Source: Chloroflexota bacterium (GTDB lineage: Bacteria > Chloroflexota > Anaerolineae > Aggregatilineales > Phototrophicaceae). Taken from it: a stretch of 64,000 bases of DNA. The notes under the pieces are model-generated. The model worked only from the letters and a program-made list of their open reading frames with translations, made no database searches and was not told where the DNA came from. The stretch covers positions 44,209-108,208 of the forward strand of contig JAPPMO010000036.1 of assembly GCA_028873975.1 (NCBI GenBank). The letters are read 5' to 3'. A program made the position numbers and the translations under genes. Below, piece after piece: positions 1 through 9,343 of the stretch (position 1 is its first letter; every line of letters begins with the position of its first letter).

Positions 1-125
1 CTGAATTCATTTTTTCCAGTCTATTCCTTCACAAGTCTTGGACAGAGCATCTTCATGCTGCAGATCATGCAAAAAGCTACGATTATTGTTTGCAGTCATG
101 CAGTCACAACGAGATGCGACATCGT

Positions 126-1250
126 CTAGATAGCGACGTCGTTCTCCGGGACTTTCAGTATGATGACGGAGATATTGTCCGTTCCCCCGCGCTCATTGGC
201 AAGGCTTACCAGCCGATCACAGGCTTCTTGCGGGCTTGATGATTCGAGCGTCACGCGCTTCATCGTTTCGTCGTCCACCAGGTCCCATAAACCATCACTG
301 CAGATTATCATTTGCGCCGCTGAGGGCAAATTGCGAATCAACCTTTCCACTTTTAGGCTCTCATCCTGTCCGATCGCTCGGTATAGCACATTCTTCTGCG
401 GGTAATACTCGGCTTCTTCGGGCGTGAGTTCTTTCATCTCAACCAAGCGCTGCACCAAGGTGTGGTCGGTTGTCAACTGCTCGATTTCATCATTGTGGAT
501 CAGATAGGCGCGACTGTCGCCCACATGCGCGAGATAGGCAAGATTGCCCACAATTGCAACAGTGGACAAGGTCGTGCCGCCGCCCGGCACTGCGTCAATG
601 ACCGCTGAATTGGCTTTTTCCGACGCGGCGACCAAGGCTTCAAGGATTGTAGTCTTTTCCGCGGCTCTGAAGTTCCGCAGCAAGGGCATATAGACGCTTT
701 GCAGCATCTCTGAGGCGAGCGTCTGCACGGCGATGCCCGCCGCCCTTTCGCCATCGAGATGCCCACCCATGCCATCCGCAACAACAAAGAAACCAAAGTC
801 CGGGCGATTTTCCACAGTCATCGTATGCCACTGCATGGCGAAACAGGCATCTTCGTTGTTGTCACGCAGTTTGCCAACATCTGTCGCGATGCCATAGGTC
901 AAAGCGCGCTTGGGCTTATACTCCCGAGGCGGCTCGCGACGCGGCGGCGCAGGTTCCGCGCGTGGCCACCGTTGAATTTTGGCTTGCCTTTGTAGCGGCT
1001 GTACTTGTGGCTCTTCGCCGGATTCGGTTTCTGGATCCGCTCTATCCTCGTCCGCCAGCGGAGGCTGCTCGGGCGGCAATTCTTCTAAATCAAATTTGTC
1101 GTACACTAGCTGGGTTTCGGTGTCGACCGCGCTTGGTATGGGCGCTGCTGGCGCGTCCCGGCTGCGTGTAACATGCGCCACACGACGAGTCGTCCCATCC
1201 CTTCCCATGTGGTCAGGAGACATGCCAAGTAGACGCCGCAAAAAATTCAT
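126..1250 (-). CDS. PP2C-family Ser/Thr protein phosphatase
   Basis: Metal-dependent protein phosphatase (PPM/PP2C, Stp/PrpC type) of 374 aa that removes phosphate from Ser/Thr of proteins in the cytoplasm. The first ~110 residues are a Pro/Glu/Arg-rich, probably disordered leader. The catalytic domain follows with the family motifs in order: DNNED (130-134), VADGMGGHLDGE (157-168), GGGTTLS, AHVGDSRAYL, LTTDHT, ICSDGLWDLV and GGTDNISVI, which carry the metal-binding Asp residues. AGGGA lies just upstream of the ATG at 1250. No cognate kinase gene is present in the window, so the target is unknown. The family call is secure; the disordered leader is unusual compared with ~240-residue bacterial relatives. 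Confidence 0.93.
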   Translation of the reverse strand: MNFLRRLLGMSPDHMGRDGTTRRVAHVTRSRDAPAAPIPSAVDTETQLVYDKFDLEELPPEQPPLADEDRADPETESGEEPQVQPLQRQAKIQRWPRAEPAPPRREPPREYKPKRALTYGIATDVGKLRDNNEDACFAMQWHTMTVENRPDFGFFVVADGMGGHLDGERAAGIAVQTLASEMLQSVYMPLLRNFRAAEKTTILEALVAASEKANSAVIDAVPGGGTTLSTVAIVGNLAYLAHVGDSRAYLIHNDEIEQLTTDHTLVQRLVEMKELTPEEAEYYPQKNVLYRAIGQDESLKVERLIRNLPSAAQMIICSDGLWDLVDDETMKRVTLESSSPQEACDRLVSLANERGGTDNISVIILKVPENDVAI

Positions 1251-1662
1251 CGCGTTTCCCTAATGCCGGAGGTCATGGCTTTTGCAAATAGAAACACTTG
1301 CCGCGTCCATACCCGTGGATTCGGCTCCGCTGATTGTTCGGATTCGACTGCTTCGGGCTTGCACAACATCCTGCCTGCTAGCTTGTGGAGTTGCCGACCC
1401 GACCAGACTCTCTAGCGAATATGTCTGGGAACGTTGACTTGCATAATTATATTTTAGCAATAACATTGGCGCAATCTCTGGCTTGCGTTGGGCTGCATTT
1501 CAGATTATTGGCAAGTCAAGCGATTTTTCCCGGTCGAAAGCATGGCCAACCACAGGTCGCGTAGACACTGACCGTCAAGACACGAAGAACACAAAGTAAA
1601 TGAGGCATTTCTCTGTACGCTCTGTGGACATCTGCCAACCTTGCGTTGAAACCGCCGCGATC
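1251..1662. other. Intergenic region between PP2C and hemW
   Basis: About 410 bases without a convincing gene. It separates divergent genes, so it should hold promoters for both, and there is an AT-rich patch near 1438-1465, but no clear -35/-10 pair could be assigned. A 68-codon minus-strand open frame here has no recognisable features and was not called. Confidence 0.5.
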
Positions 1663-2835
1663 ATGAGCTCACAAGCGCCATATTCCGCGTACATCCACAT
1701 ACCCTTTTGCGAGACGCGTTGCAGCTACTGCGCCTTCAACATCTACACCGATCTTGCGTCTCTGGTTCCGGCGTATATTCGCGCGCTTCTCCGTGAGATC
1801 AAGTTTGCCTCCGCGGACAATCCGCATCGGGAGATTCATACCGTCTACTTCGGAGGCGGCACCCCGTCCCTGCTCGCGGCGCGCTACTATCGGGACATCC
1901 TGCATTGCTTGGCGGAGCGCTTCTCCCTGGCTGTCGATCTTGAAGTCTCAATGGAGACCAATCCCAATGACATATCGACTTCGTATTTGCGCGAATTGCG
2001 CGAGATCGGCATCAACCGGTTAAGCATTGGCATGCAGTCCGCATCGAAAAGAGTCCTTCGTCTATTCGAGCGCCGCCATGACCTCGATGCCGTCGAACGC
2101 GCCCTGCGCTGCGCGCGACAGGCGGGCTTCGAAAATGTGAACCTGGACGTCATATTTGGCTCGCCTGGCGAGACCCTCGATGAATGGAAGCGTACTGTTG
2201 ACGCTATCCTCCGTTATGCGCCGGAACATGTTTCGATGTACGGTCTGGAGCTGAAAGGCGGAACAGCTTTACGCGCGCAAGTCGACGCCGGCGCATTGCC
2301 ACGGCCCGACGACGATATTTTCGCGGATATGTACGAATATGCGTCGCGCAGCCTGGAAGGCGACGGTTACGCGCAATACGAGATTAGCAATTGGACGCGC
2401 CCGCAGTTCGAATGTCGCCATAACTTGCAGTATTGGCGCAACTTGCCCTACCTTGGGCTCGGCGCGGGCGCGCACGGTTTCGCAGGCGGTTTTCGATATT
2501 CCAACATAGCCAATCCCATACGCTATGTCGAGTCGCTCAACGAGCGCCCAGCCGCGAAATATGATTTTCCTCTTACGCCGGCCGTCGCGAAATCGACAAC
2601 AGTCAACAGCGAGGAAGACCTTTATGAGACTGTCATGATGAGCATAAGGTTAACCCGCGAGGGGATACATCGTCCGACATTCCGAAGGCGTTTCGGCGTG
2701 GACATCGCCGACAAGTTCCCTGACGGCATCCGTAAAATGAAGACCTTGGGCTTGATTCATGTGGAAAGCGACCGCGTCCGCTTGAGCGAGCGGGGTCGGC
2801 TGCTTAGCAACGCGGTTATCCGAGAACTGGTCTAA
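1663..2835 (+). CDS. hemW: HemW-like radical SAM protein (heme chaperone)
   Basis: Radical SAM protein of the HemN/HemW family, 390 aa from the chosen start. The SAM cluster motif CETRCSYC gives Cys16, Cys20 and Cys23. It is followed by YFGGGTPS, METNPND, GVQS-like IGMQSAS, and HNLQYW, which matches the HNxxYW heme-binding signature of HemW rather than true coproporphyrinogen dehydrogenase. HemW is thought to bind heme and deliver it to respiratory enzymes. An in-frame ATG exists at 1600, but the family begins only a few residues before YIHIPFC, so ATG 1663 is preferred; neither start has a strong ribosome site. It converges with fni, leaving only five bases between stops. Confidence 0.9.
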   Translation: MSSQAPYSAYIHIPFCETRCSYCAFNIYTDLASLVPAYIRALLREIKFASADNPHREIHTVYFGGGTPSLLAARYYRDILHCLAERFSLAVDLEVSMETNPNDISTSYLRELREIGINRLSIGMQSASKRVLRLFERRHDLDAVERALRCARQAGFENVNLDVIFGSPGETLDEWKRTVDAILRYAPEHVSMYGLELKGGTALRAQVDAGALPRPDDDIFADMYEYASRSLEGDGYAQYEISNWTRPQFECRHNLQYWRNLPYLGLGAGAHGFAGGFRYSNIANPIRYVESLNERPAAKYDFPLTPAVAKSTTVNSEEDLYETVMMSIRLTREGIHRPTFRRRFGVDIADKFPDGIRKMKTLGLIHVESDRVRLSERGRLLSNAVIRELV

Positions 2836-2840
2836 GCAAT

Positions 2841-3884
2841 TCAATCAATTGATTTGATCTCCGCATTGCGCAGTTGGGCGATATCTTGCGAAGCCGTGCA
2901 TAACATGGCGATGCGCAATTGAGCGTTCAATTCGGCAATTAATAAAGCAACCGCTTCGGCGGATTCGTCCGCCGCGCTTAGGAACGGGCTGGCTAAGCCG
3001 GCAAGACAAGCGCCCAATGCGATACATTTGGCAATATCGACGCCGTCGCGCAAGCCCCCGCTGGCGAAGACCGGCAAATCCGCCGCCGCCGCCCGCGCGT
3101 AAGTTAGCGCCTCAGCGGTGGGGATTCCCCAGTCAGCGAAGCTGCGGGCCACGCGCGCGTGGAAGGGCGTCGGCGCGCGGTGATACTCCACTTCGCTCCA
3201 AGACGTGCCACCTGAACCAGCCACGTCAATTGCCGAGACGCCTGCGTTGGCCAAATCGCGCGCGTTTCTGTGGGAAAAGCCCCAGCCAACTTCTTTGGCG
3301 ATAACCGGTACAGTGAGATGCCTGCATATTGTCTCTACTTTTTTAAGGAGACCGGAAAAATCGACATCGCCCTCGGCTTGAACCGCTTCTTGCAAAACAT
3401 TGAAATGAAGAATCAAGGCGTCGGCGGCTACCATGTCGACCGCTTTGCGACATTCTTCAATGCCGTAGCCATAATTGAGCTGCACGGCGCCGAGGTTGGC
3501 GAAAAGCAGAATGTCCGGCGCGAGTTCGCGGATTTGAAAGGAGCTTCCCAAGGATTCATCTTCTATCGCGGCTCGCTGCGAGCCCAAACCCATTGCGATA
3601 GCATGTTCCTGAGCAGCCGCCGCAAGATGTCTGTTGATGCGTCTCGCGGCGTCGGTCCCGCCTGTCATCGATGATATCATGATCGGCGACCCCAGTTGCT
3701 TGCCAAATACTTGAACTGAGGTATCGATATCGTGCAGGCTTAACTCGGGAAGCGCCTGGTGAGTCAATCGATAGCGTTCAAGCCCGGTGCTAATGCGGGG
3801 AAATTGAACATCCTCTTGCAGGTTGATCCGGATATGGTCCAGTTTGCGGCTTTCGGTTGAGGGGGTTTCCGTGACTTTTGGCAT
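2841..3884 (-). CDS. fni: Type 2 isopentenyl-diphosphate delta-isomerase
   Basis: FMN- and NADPH-dependent isomerase (347 aa) that interconverts isopentenyl and dimethylallyl diphosphate, the last step of the mevalonate route. Visible motifs: RKLDHI near the N-terminus, SSMTGGTD (FMN phosphate region), HFNVLQE (family HxNxxQE with the catalytic Gln and Mg-binding Glu), [18 protein letters not shown] and ASGGLRDG. Its length is typical. It stands apart from the two mevalonate clusters at 38-42 and 53-57 kb but completes them functionally. The assignment is secure. Confidence 0.95.
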   Translation of the reverse strand: MPKVTETPSTESRKLDHIRINLQEDVQFPRISTGLERYRLTHQALPELSLHDIDTSVQVFGKQLGSPIMISSMTGGTDAARRINRHLAAAAQEHAIAMGLGSQRAAIEDESLGSSFQIRELAPDILLFANLGAVQLNYGYGIEECRKAVDMVAADALILHFNVLQEAVQAEGDVDFSGLLKKVETICRHLTVPVIAKEVGWGFSHRNARDLANAGVSAIDVAGSGGTSWSEVEYHRAPTPFHARVARSFADWGIPTAEALTYARAAAADLPVFASGGLRDGVDIAKCIALGACLAGLASPFLSAADESAEAVALLIAELNAQLRIAMLCTASQDIAQLRNAEIKSID

Positions 3885-3986
3885 AACGAAGTGTTCCCTT
3901 TATTGAGGCGGTAATCCAGGTCGCCGCCGAATTATCGTACTGTCGAAGTTTTCAGGTGTCAATTATGCGCGTCGCCACCATACAGG

Positions 3987-4015
3987 CTGGCATGGAAAGT
4001 GATTAACGGTATAAT
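3987..4015 (+). promoter_or_regulatory. Predicted sigma70-type promoter of acpP
   Basis: CTGGCA at 3987-3992 and a perfect TATAAT at 4010-4015, separated by 17 bases, about 48 bases upstream of the acpP ATG. Confidence 0.65.
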
Positions 4016-4063
4016 TGGCGCTTATGCGAGTTCTAAAGATTCCGTTGGGGAGGAGTGACCAAG

Positions 4064-4300
4064 ATGGCATCTATTGAAGATCGGGTCAAAGGAATCGTGG
4101 TCGAGTTGCTTGGTGTGGAAGAAGAACGCGTCGTCAGTACCGCGAGTTTCCGCGAAGATCTGGAAGCCGACTCGCTCGACCTCGTCGAATTGATTATGGC
4201 ATTTGAGGAAGAATTCGGCGGCGAAATCAGCGATGAGGACGCTCAGCGAATCGAAACTGTTGGTCAAGCCGTGGAGTACATTCAATCCAACATGGAATAA
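4064..4300 (+). CDS. acpP: Acyl carrier protein
   Basis: Acyl carrier protein of 78 aa, the soluble acidic carrier of growing chains in type II fatty acid synthesis. The phosphopantetheine site is Ser37 in [10 protein letters not shown]. The strong GGGGAGGAG ribosome site (4047-4055) is spaced correctly for ATG 4064; the in-frame GTG at 4055 overlaps that site and is unlikely. The gene is isolated from plsX and fabF (19-21.5 kb), with its own promoter and terminator, so it is a single-gene transcription unit. Confidence 0.96.
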   Translation: MASIEDRVKGIVVELLGVEEERVVSTASFREDLEADSLDLVELIMAFEEEFGGEISDEDAQRIETVGQAVEYIQSNME

Positions 4301-4339
4301 TCAATCCAATAGGCAACGGGCATTTTCTAAACTGAACGG

Positions 4340-4368
4340 GGCGGCAACTGCCGTCTCTTTTCATTTTT
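4340..4368 (+). terminator. Rho-independent terminator after acpP
   Basis: A 6-bp stem at 4340-4355 (GGCGGC / GCCGTC with one G-T pair, loop AACT) is followed by a T-rich tract at 4356-4368. Confidence 0.6.
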
Positions 4369-4376
4369 CGCTCGCT

Positions 4377-4988
4377 TCAGCGGCGGTTTCGGAAGTTGGG
4401 CAGCGCATAAAAAATGAAAGCGGCATAAGCCCCTGTGGTTAGCCACAAGCCGCCGCCTGTCGCGCCTTGCTCCAGCGTAACTTGATACAACCCAATCGCT
4501 TGCGACTGTCCCACGAGTGATGTGACGATTCCTGAAACCGCAAGGAAAATAATGACAAGGGGCTGAAACTGCGCCGGCAGAATGAAGCCCAGACCTGTTG
4601 ACAAGAGGATTGTCGCTATGGCGAGAAACAGCAGTTGCCGGTAATTTGGATCGGCGACGTTGCTCAGGAACTCCAGCGGAGGGAGTTGTGAAACCGAGAG
4701 CAAGGCAACGAATAGAAAAGCCAGAAAACGCTCCTTTCGGCCCGTCGACCAAAGCGTGATTAAAGCCGCTAGAATCGACAGTTGCGCGCGCAGCAGCAAT
4801 GGCGCAATCAATGGCGGCGTCGCTTGCTGCTGCAATGGATGCAAGCTCGTCCATTCGGCCAAATCGAATGCGTTGAGTGTCATAGCTGCATTCGGGGCTG
4901 TTATCCAAGGCAACAGATAACCTGCCAGCGCCAACAGCAAGAGAACAAGTACCTCGTTCCCGCCAGAGTTTTTTTCACTATTCGCCAT
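4377..4988 (-). CDS. Hypothetical polytopic membrane protein
   Basis: Unrecognised 203-aa integral membrane protein with about six hydrophobic segments: near residues 10-30, 65-85, 90-105, 120-140, 145-160 and 180-195. ATG 4988 is preferred over the GTG two codons upstream. It is the last gene of the minus-strand glycan locus, downstream of the GT4 gene, so a role in cell-surface polysaccharide synthesis or export is possible but unproven. A 193-codon frame on the same strand (4327-4908) overlaps it but lacks the regular hydrophobic pattern, so this frame was chosen. Confidence 0.65.
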   Translation of the reverse strand: MANSEKNSGGNEVLVLLLLALAGYLLPWITAPNAAMTLNAFDLAEWTSLHPLQQQATPPLIAPLLLRAQLSILAALITLWSTGRKERFLAFLFVALLSVSQLPPLEFLSNVADPNYRQLLFLAIATILLSTGLGFILPAQFQPLVIIFLAVSGIVTSLVGQSQAIGLYQVTLEQGATGGGLWLTTGAYAAFIFYALPNFRNRR

Positions 4989-5016
4989 GTTCACACGCCT
5001 TGGGCGCCTCGATTCT

Positions 5017-6177
5017 TTACCGGATTATGGTATTAGATGACCCGTCAAGCATTGCGTCGTAGATGGCCTTAAGCTGGCTCGCCGCGCTCGCCCAAGAGAA
5101 ACGTTTAACGCGCTCAAAGCCCGCAGCAACTAGCTGCTGTCGCAAGGCCGCGTCGGTCAAGGTCTTCATTATCGCATCGCTGATTGCCTCGCTATCCAGC
5201 GGGTTGACCAGAATACCCGCGTCGCCGGCAACTTCTGGCAGCGACGACAAATTGCTCGTGATCACCGGTGTTCCACAGGCCATAGCCTCCAGAACCGGCA
5301 GTCCGAAGCCCTCGTATAAAGAGAGAGCAAGAAGCGCGCGCGCGCCTGAATAGAGCGCGGGCAGATCCTCATCAGGGACGAAACCAAGTATATGAACGCG
5401 ATCCTCCATGGCAGTTTCCCTGATGCTGCGATACATCTCGTCTTCGAGCCAGCCAGGGCCGCCTGCAACGACATAATGCAAGTCTATGCCGTGATCCCGT
5501 ATTCTTGATAATGCGCGGATTGCTCCACTATAGTTTTTGCGTGGCTGGACGGTACCGACGGACAGGACATATTTTTTATCTCTCAAATTGTGCTTATCCA
5601 ATACTGCTTTTAATGTCATCTGGTCCGTCACCGGACCGAAACGGGCATCCACCCCGGAATACAAAACGCTGATCTTGTCGGCAGGCGTCCGGTAGATTTC
5701 TATGAGATCGTCTTTAGTCGCTTGAGAGTCCGCCAATACGTGATCCGCCCGCTCAACAGAACGCGGCGCCACGGCTTCCAGGTATCGTCTTAGAGAGGGG
5801 CTGGCGGCATCTGGCACGCGAAGGAAGGAAAGGTCATGCACTGTCAGCAGGCTGCGCGTCCGGGGCAAAGTCGGCGGCAAGACGAAGTCGGTAGCATGGA
5901 ATAAATCCACAGGACCCGTGATAATTTCGACGGGCAACGGAAGTTGAGCGCGCTGCCAGATTCTTGCCAGCCACCGTGGTGTCAAGATTGTCGTCCGCCA
6001 GTCAAAGTTGGGTCCGGGCGGATGCGGGAGTTGCTCGCGTTTTGCGCCCGCGACGAAGAGCCGGTAGTCCGTCACAGGATCTTCCGTGGCAAGCGCTGCC
6101 GTCAACTCGCGAACGTAGCGCCCAATACCGCCACCCTGTTCGTAAGCCGGTGTGTAGTCGATGGCAATACGGGACAC
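5017..6177 (-). CDS. Glycosyltransferase family 4 (GT-B)
   Basis: GT-B fold glycosyltransferase (386 aa), retaining type, that transfers a sugar from a nucleotide donor to a lipid- or glycan-linked acceptor. The N-terminal YEQGGGIGRYVREL loop, SVGTVQPRKN at the domain junction and the E-x7-E signature EGFGLPVLEAMACGTPV are typical of GT4 mannosyl- or rhamnosyl-transferases. It starts with GTG one base after the gtrA stop codon, so the two are probably translationally coupled. Donor and acceptor cannot be told from the sequence. Confidence 0.9.
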   Translation of the reverse strand: MSRIAIDYTPAYEQGGGIGRYVRELTAALATEDPVTDYRLFVAGAKREQLPHPPGPNFDWRTTILTPRWLARIWQRAQLPLPVEIITGPVDLFHATDFVLPPTLPRTRSLLTVHDLSFLRVPDAASPSLRRYLEAVAPRSVERADHVLADSQATKDDLIEIYRTPADKISVLYSGVDARFGPVTDQMTLKAVLDKHNLRDKKYVLSVGTVQPRKNYSGAIRALSRIRDHGIDLHYVVAGGPGWLEDEMYRSIRETAMEDRVHILGFVPDEDLPALYSGARALLALSLYEGFGLPVLEAMACGTPVITSNLSSLPEVAGDAGILVNPLDSEAISDAIMKTLTDAALRQQLVAAGFERVKRFSWASAASQLKAIYDAMLDGSSNTIIR

Positions 6178-6178
6178 G

Positions 6179-6784
6179 TTATTCGACGTCGTTAAAGGTC
6201 CAGTAGCGGTTGGCGAGGAAATTCCAAATCATCACAACAATGACGCCAATGAACTGCGAGATCATCGTGCCTAATTTTAACTCGTCTTGTAGAACGGGAT
6301 GGTAACTCGAAAAAATGTTTTGAATCGCGGCGGTCGACCAGATGCCAAAGAAGGCAAAGGAACTTGTAATCCAGATGGTGCGACCGATCCAGCCGATCGC
6401 GCTGACTATGGCGAATTGCGTCAATTGGCGACGAACTGAATATGATCTTGAATCCGGGTACGTCCAAAGACGATTCCAAGTGAAATTGCTGCTAACAGCC
6501 AATGTAAAGCTGATGGTAGTGGCGAGCGCCACGTTGAGCGGCAAAGCCATGTTTTGCTCGTCCGCCGCTGGCAAGACAGTCGACTGCAGAAGAAACAGAA
6601 GTCCAAAGTCGATGACAAAGCCCAGTAAACCGATGAATGCGAATTTGATGAAGCGCTCGACTTCTTTCGCTCGTCTGCCGCCGACCCGGCTTGCTAGGGC
6701 AATGATGAAACGATCAATAGGTGTGGATAGCCCTCGGTAACCTTCGCCTTTAGACGCGACATCCGGCGTAATCGCTTGGGACAT
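6179..6784 (-). CDS. GtrA-family membrane protein
   Basis: Small four-helix membrane protein (201 aa) of the GtrA/DPMS family, which is linked to flipping or supplying polyprenyl-phosphate-linked sugars. FIKFAFIGLLGFVIDFG starts the domain at about residue 46. The family's N-x3-NR-x-WTF pattern appears twice (NFTWNRLWTY and NFLANRYWTF). It lies between the O-antigen ligase gene and the GT4 gene with gaps of only 1-2 bases, in one operon. Confidence 0.88.
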   Translation of the reverse strand: MSQAITPDVASKGEGYRGLSTPIDRFIIALASRVGGRRAKEVERFIKFAFIGLLGFVIDFGLLFLLQSTVLPAADEQNMALPLNVALATTISFTLAVSSNFTWNRLWTYPDSRSYSVRRQLTQFAIVSAIGWIGRTIWITSSFAFFGIWSTAAIQNIFSSYHPVLQDELKLGTMISQFIGVIVVMIWNFLANRYWTFNDVE

Positions 6785-6786
6785 AG

Positions 6787-8247
6787 TTAATCCATAATCA
6801 GCTTGTGATTAAGTTGCCAATACAAAATCGCAAGTATACCTAATAATACACCAATATGCAGAAAGAGATTGTTTACGATGAGGTTGTCAAAAATGCTATG
6901 GACCGCCAGGTACGTCCAACTGCCAAGCAGAGCGATCGCTGTCGCTCGAGCAAAAGAATCCGGATGGGCGCGGGCGCGCCAGGTGACAAGAAAAATCACG
7001 AGCCAGAAAGCCAGATAGGCGGCCAATCCAACCAGGCCGGTTTCCGCAAGCGTATTTAGATAAAAATTATGCGCATGCCCTAAGGGCTCCTTCCAGTTAA
7101 TGAGTCGATACCGGTCATAGACGATTTCGTAGTTTCCCAGCCCGACTCCCAGAATTGGGTTGGATTGCGCCATATTAAGCGCCGCCTGCCAATGGGCGAT
7201 TCTCTCGATCACCGCGTAGTTTATCGGGCTGACATCAACCCCCCGAACATCTTCCATCGCGAGAAAATCGTCAGCGGAAGCCGTCAACCGGTTGATAACG
7301 GATCGCGGCAACAATCCTCCCAACCATAGCCCCGCAAACAGAAATGCTAGACCGAGAGCGGCGGCGACCCCGGTTGTCGCGCGTTTGGGCAGTGCGAAGA
7401 GCATAACTGCCGCTGCAACTGCCGTGCCGAGCCAGGCGCCGCGACTCCAGGATGCCAGCAGCGCGGCCGAAATCAACGCTGCTGACAGCCCGAAGCAGAT
7501 AAGAAGCCCCAGGGAATACCAGTGAACCCGGCGTTTCTTTCGGTATTCAGAAAGAATCGACGCAGCCTGAACATAGGCGCCCATTAAAGCGAGCGGCAGC
7601 ATCAGCCCCATGAATCCGGCAAAGGGATTCGGCTGCCCAAACGTGCCAAAGGCGCGGTAAAACCGTCCCAAAATCGCAAGATGATCTGCGCCGCTTCCAC
7701 CAAAGAATATGTACAACCCGACAAGCGCATTTGCTGTAGCGGCGACGAGCAGCGCGAATACCAGCCAAGGCCAATAGCTATGTTCCGAGATCGTTATTTG
7801 CCATACGAAAACCGCCATCAAGATCCATTTGAGCCACTCGCGCAGCCAGGCGGACTGCGAGGCGCTTGTCCAAGACCCGAGAGCGAAAACGGCGCAAAGG
7901 CACAAGATTGCGGACAATACGATGTTGCGATGTAACGCAACTACAGGTTTGCGAAGCGCGATTCGATGCGCCACCCAAACTCCAAAATAAACAATGAAAA
8001 GGATCTGACCAATATCCAGCGGGAGGTCAATACTTGATTCTGTCGCAATCAGCACTCGCAAGGGCGCGAGAACCAATAAAACGACAAGCATTGCCGTTGG
8101 AGAGGCCAGCGCTGCGATCAAACAGAAGCTCCCAAGGCTGAGCCCAAGGATTTCGGGTCTCGGAATAAAGAGATTGGCAATCGCGGCGGCGCCTGCGATG
8201 ACAAGCCAGAAGATTCGACCAGGCAAAAGGTTCTGGAACCCATGCAT
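6787..8247 (-). CDS. O-antigen ligase/polymerase (Wzy_C) family protein
   Basis: Polytopic membrane protein (486 aa) of the O-antigen ligase/polymerase family, which joins glycan units on undecaprenyl carriers at the outer face of the membrane. About ten or more hydrophobic segments are visible. The large periplasmic loop region holds GVGLGNYEIVYDRY and the signature GHAHNFYLNTLAETGLVG. The frame is open further upstream, but ATG 8247 lies just after the UDP-glucuronate decarboxylase stop and directly before the first hydrophobic region, so it was chosen. Whether it acts as ligase or polymerase is not decidable. Confidence 0.85.
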   Translation of the reverse strand: MHGFQNLLPGRIFWLVIAGAAAIANLFIPRPEILGLSLGSFCLIAALASPTAMLVVLLVLAPLRVLIATESSIDLPLDIGQILFIVYFGVWVAHRIALRKPVVALHRNIVLSAILCLCAVFALGSWTSASQSAWLREWLKWILMAVFVWQITISEHSYWPWLVFALLVAATANALVGLYIFFGGSGADHLAILGRFYRAFGTFGQPNPFAGFMGLMLPLALMGAYVQAASILSEYRKKRRVHWYSLGLLICFGLSAALISAALLASWSRGAWLGTAVAAAVMLFALPKRATTGVAAALGLAFLFAGLWLGGLLPRSVINRLTASADDFLAMEDVRGVDVSPINYAVIERIAHWQAALNMAQSNPILGVGLGNYEIVYDRYRLINWKEPLGHAHNFYLNTLAETGLVGLAAYLAFWLVIFLVTWRARAHPDSFARATAIALLGSWTYLAVHSIFDNLIVNNLFLHIGVLLGILAILYWQLNHKLIMD

Positions 8248-8248
8248 C

Positions 8249-9196
8249 TCAAGAGGCGGCGGCGATAACTTGACGGAAATAGGCGATTGTGCGCGCGAGG
8301 CCGTCTTCCAGCGCGACCTGCGGACGCCAATCGAGCAGATTATGCGCGCGGCTCGCATCCGGTTTGCGCGTTTGAGGATCGCCATCAATCCGAAGTCTGT
8401 CGTCAAAGACGATGCCAGCCGGGTTGGCTGAGACGCGATTGACGACATTCGCAAAATCAAGGATGCTCACTTCGCGAGTCGTGCCGATATTGACCGGCTC
8501 GACGAAATCGCTGTCAAGCAAACGCACAACGCCCTCCACCAGGTCGTCAATGTATTGAAAGCATCGCGTTTGACTGCCGTCGCCATAGACCGTCAGCGCC
8601 TCGCCACGGATCGCCTGGCCAACAAAATTGGGGACGACCCGTCCATCGTCCAGGCGCATTCGCGGCCCGTAGGTGTTGAATATGCGTACGATGCGGGTGT
8701 CCATACCGTGTTGACGATGATAAGCCATCACCAGCGCTTCCGCATAACGTTTTGCTTCGTCGTATACGCCGCGCGGACCAACCGGGTCAACATTGCCCGC
8801 ATAGTCCTCATTCTGTGGATGCACCTGCGGATCGCCGTAGACCTCGGATGTAGAGGCGAGCAAAAAGCGCGCGCGCTTTGCCCGGGCCAAACCCAGCGCG
8901 TTGTGCGTGCCCAGCGCCCCGACTTTCAAGGTCTGTATGGGATACTTGAGATAGTCAATCGGGCTGGCAGGGGAGGCAAAATGCAAAACGGCGTCGATCT
9001 GACCGGGAAGGTGGATGAAGTTGCTGACATCGTGATGCACAAATTCGAAATGACGATTGCCAGCCAGGTGCGAGATGTTGTCCTGGGTGCCCGTGATGAG
9101 ATTGTCAACCGCCACCACCCGATGACCATCGCCCAAGAATCGATCGCACAAATGCGATCCTATGAAGCCGGCGCCGCCTGTGATTAGTACACGCAA
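8249..9196 (-). CDS. UDP-glucuronate decarboxylase-like SDR (UDP-xylose synthase)
   Basis: Extended short-chain dehydrogenase (315 aa) that decarboxylates UDP-glucuronate to UDP-xylose using bound NAD. Evidence: Rossmann motif [32 protein letters not shown] with HPQNEDY, and the YDEAKRYAE catalytic Tyr/Lys. These are features of UXS rather than of GalE. A GAGGA ribosome site stands eight bases before the TTG at 9196, and [12 protein letters not shown] begins at once after it, so a TTG start is preferred over an upstream ATG at 9283 that would add a 29-residue non-family leader. It probably feeds xylose units to the surrounding glycan locus. Confidence 0.9.
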   Translation of the reverse strand: MRVLITGGAGFIGSHLCDRFLGDGHRVVAVDNLITGTQDNISHLAGNRHFEFVHHDVSNFIHLPGQIDAVLHFASPASPIDYLKYPIQTLKVGALGTHNALGLARAKRARFLLASTSEVYGDPQVHPQNEDYAGNVDPVGPRGVYDEAKRYAEALVMAYHRQHGMDTRIVRIFNTYGPRMRLDDGRVVPNFVGQAIRGEALTVYGDGSQTRCFQYIDDLVEGVVRLLDSDFVEPVNIGTTREVSILDFANVVNRVSANPAGIVFDDRLRIDGDPQTRKPDASRAHNLLDWRPQVALEDGLARTIAYFRQVIAAAS

Positions 9197-9228
9197 GTCT
9201 TGATTCCTCAATTTGATTGGCTGAGCAA

Positions 9229-9237
9229 AGTGTACCA
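9229..9237 (-). promoter_or_regulatory. Possible extended -10 promoter for the UXS-to-GT4 operon
   Basis: On the minus strand TGG-TACACT forms an extended -10 about 33 bases upstream of the TTG start. There is no good -35 element. Confidence 0.35.
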
Positions 9238-9285
9238 CAGCCGCTCGAAGCGTAACCGGCGAATTTGGGGAAATCGCGCTCACAG

Positions 9286-9328
9286 AAAATAATAAACCGG
9301 CTCGGCTGCCGCAGATCGCGGTTTATTA
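9286..9328 (-). terminator. Terminator after the glycosidase/O-antigen-ligase fusion gene
   Basis: A perfect 10-bp inverted repeat, TAATAAACCG (9290-9299) and CGGTTTATTA (9319-9328), encloses a GC-rich 19-base loop. Read on the minus strand it is followed by TTTTC. It sits 16 bases below the stop codon of the upstream gene. Confidence 0.6.
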
Positions 9329-9343
9329 GAAAAGGCGGAAAAC

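Noticed and set aside
1260-1466. Sixty-eight-codon minus-strand frame
   Set aside because: No ribosome site, no recognisable features, and low-quality composition in a likely promoter region.
4327-4908. A 193-codon minus-strand frame overlapping the membrane protein
   Set aside because: The alternative frame (4377-4988) has regular hydrophobic helices; this one is Arg/Pro/Ala-rich and looks like a shadow.
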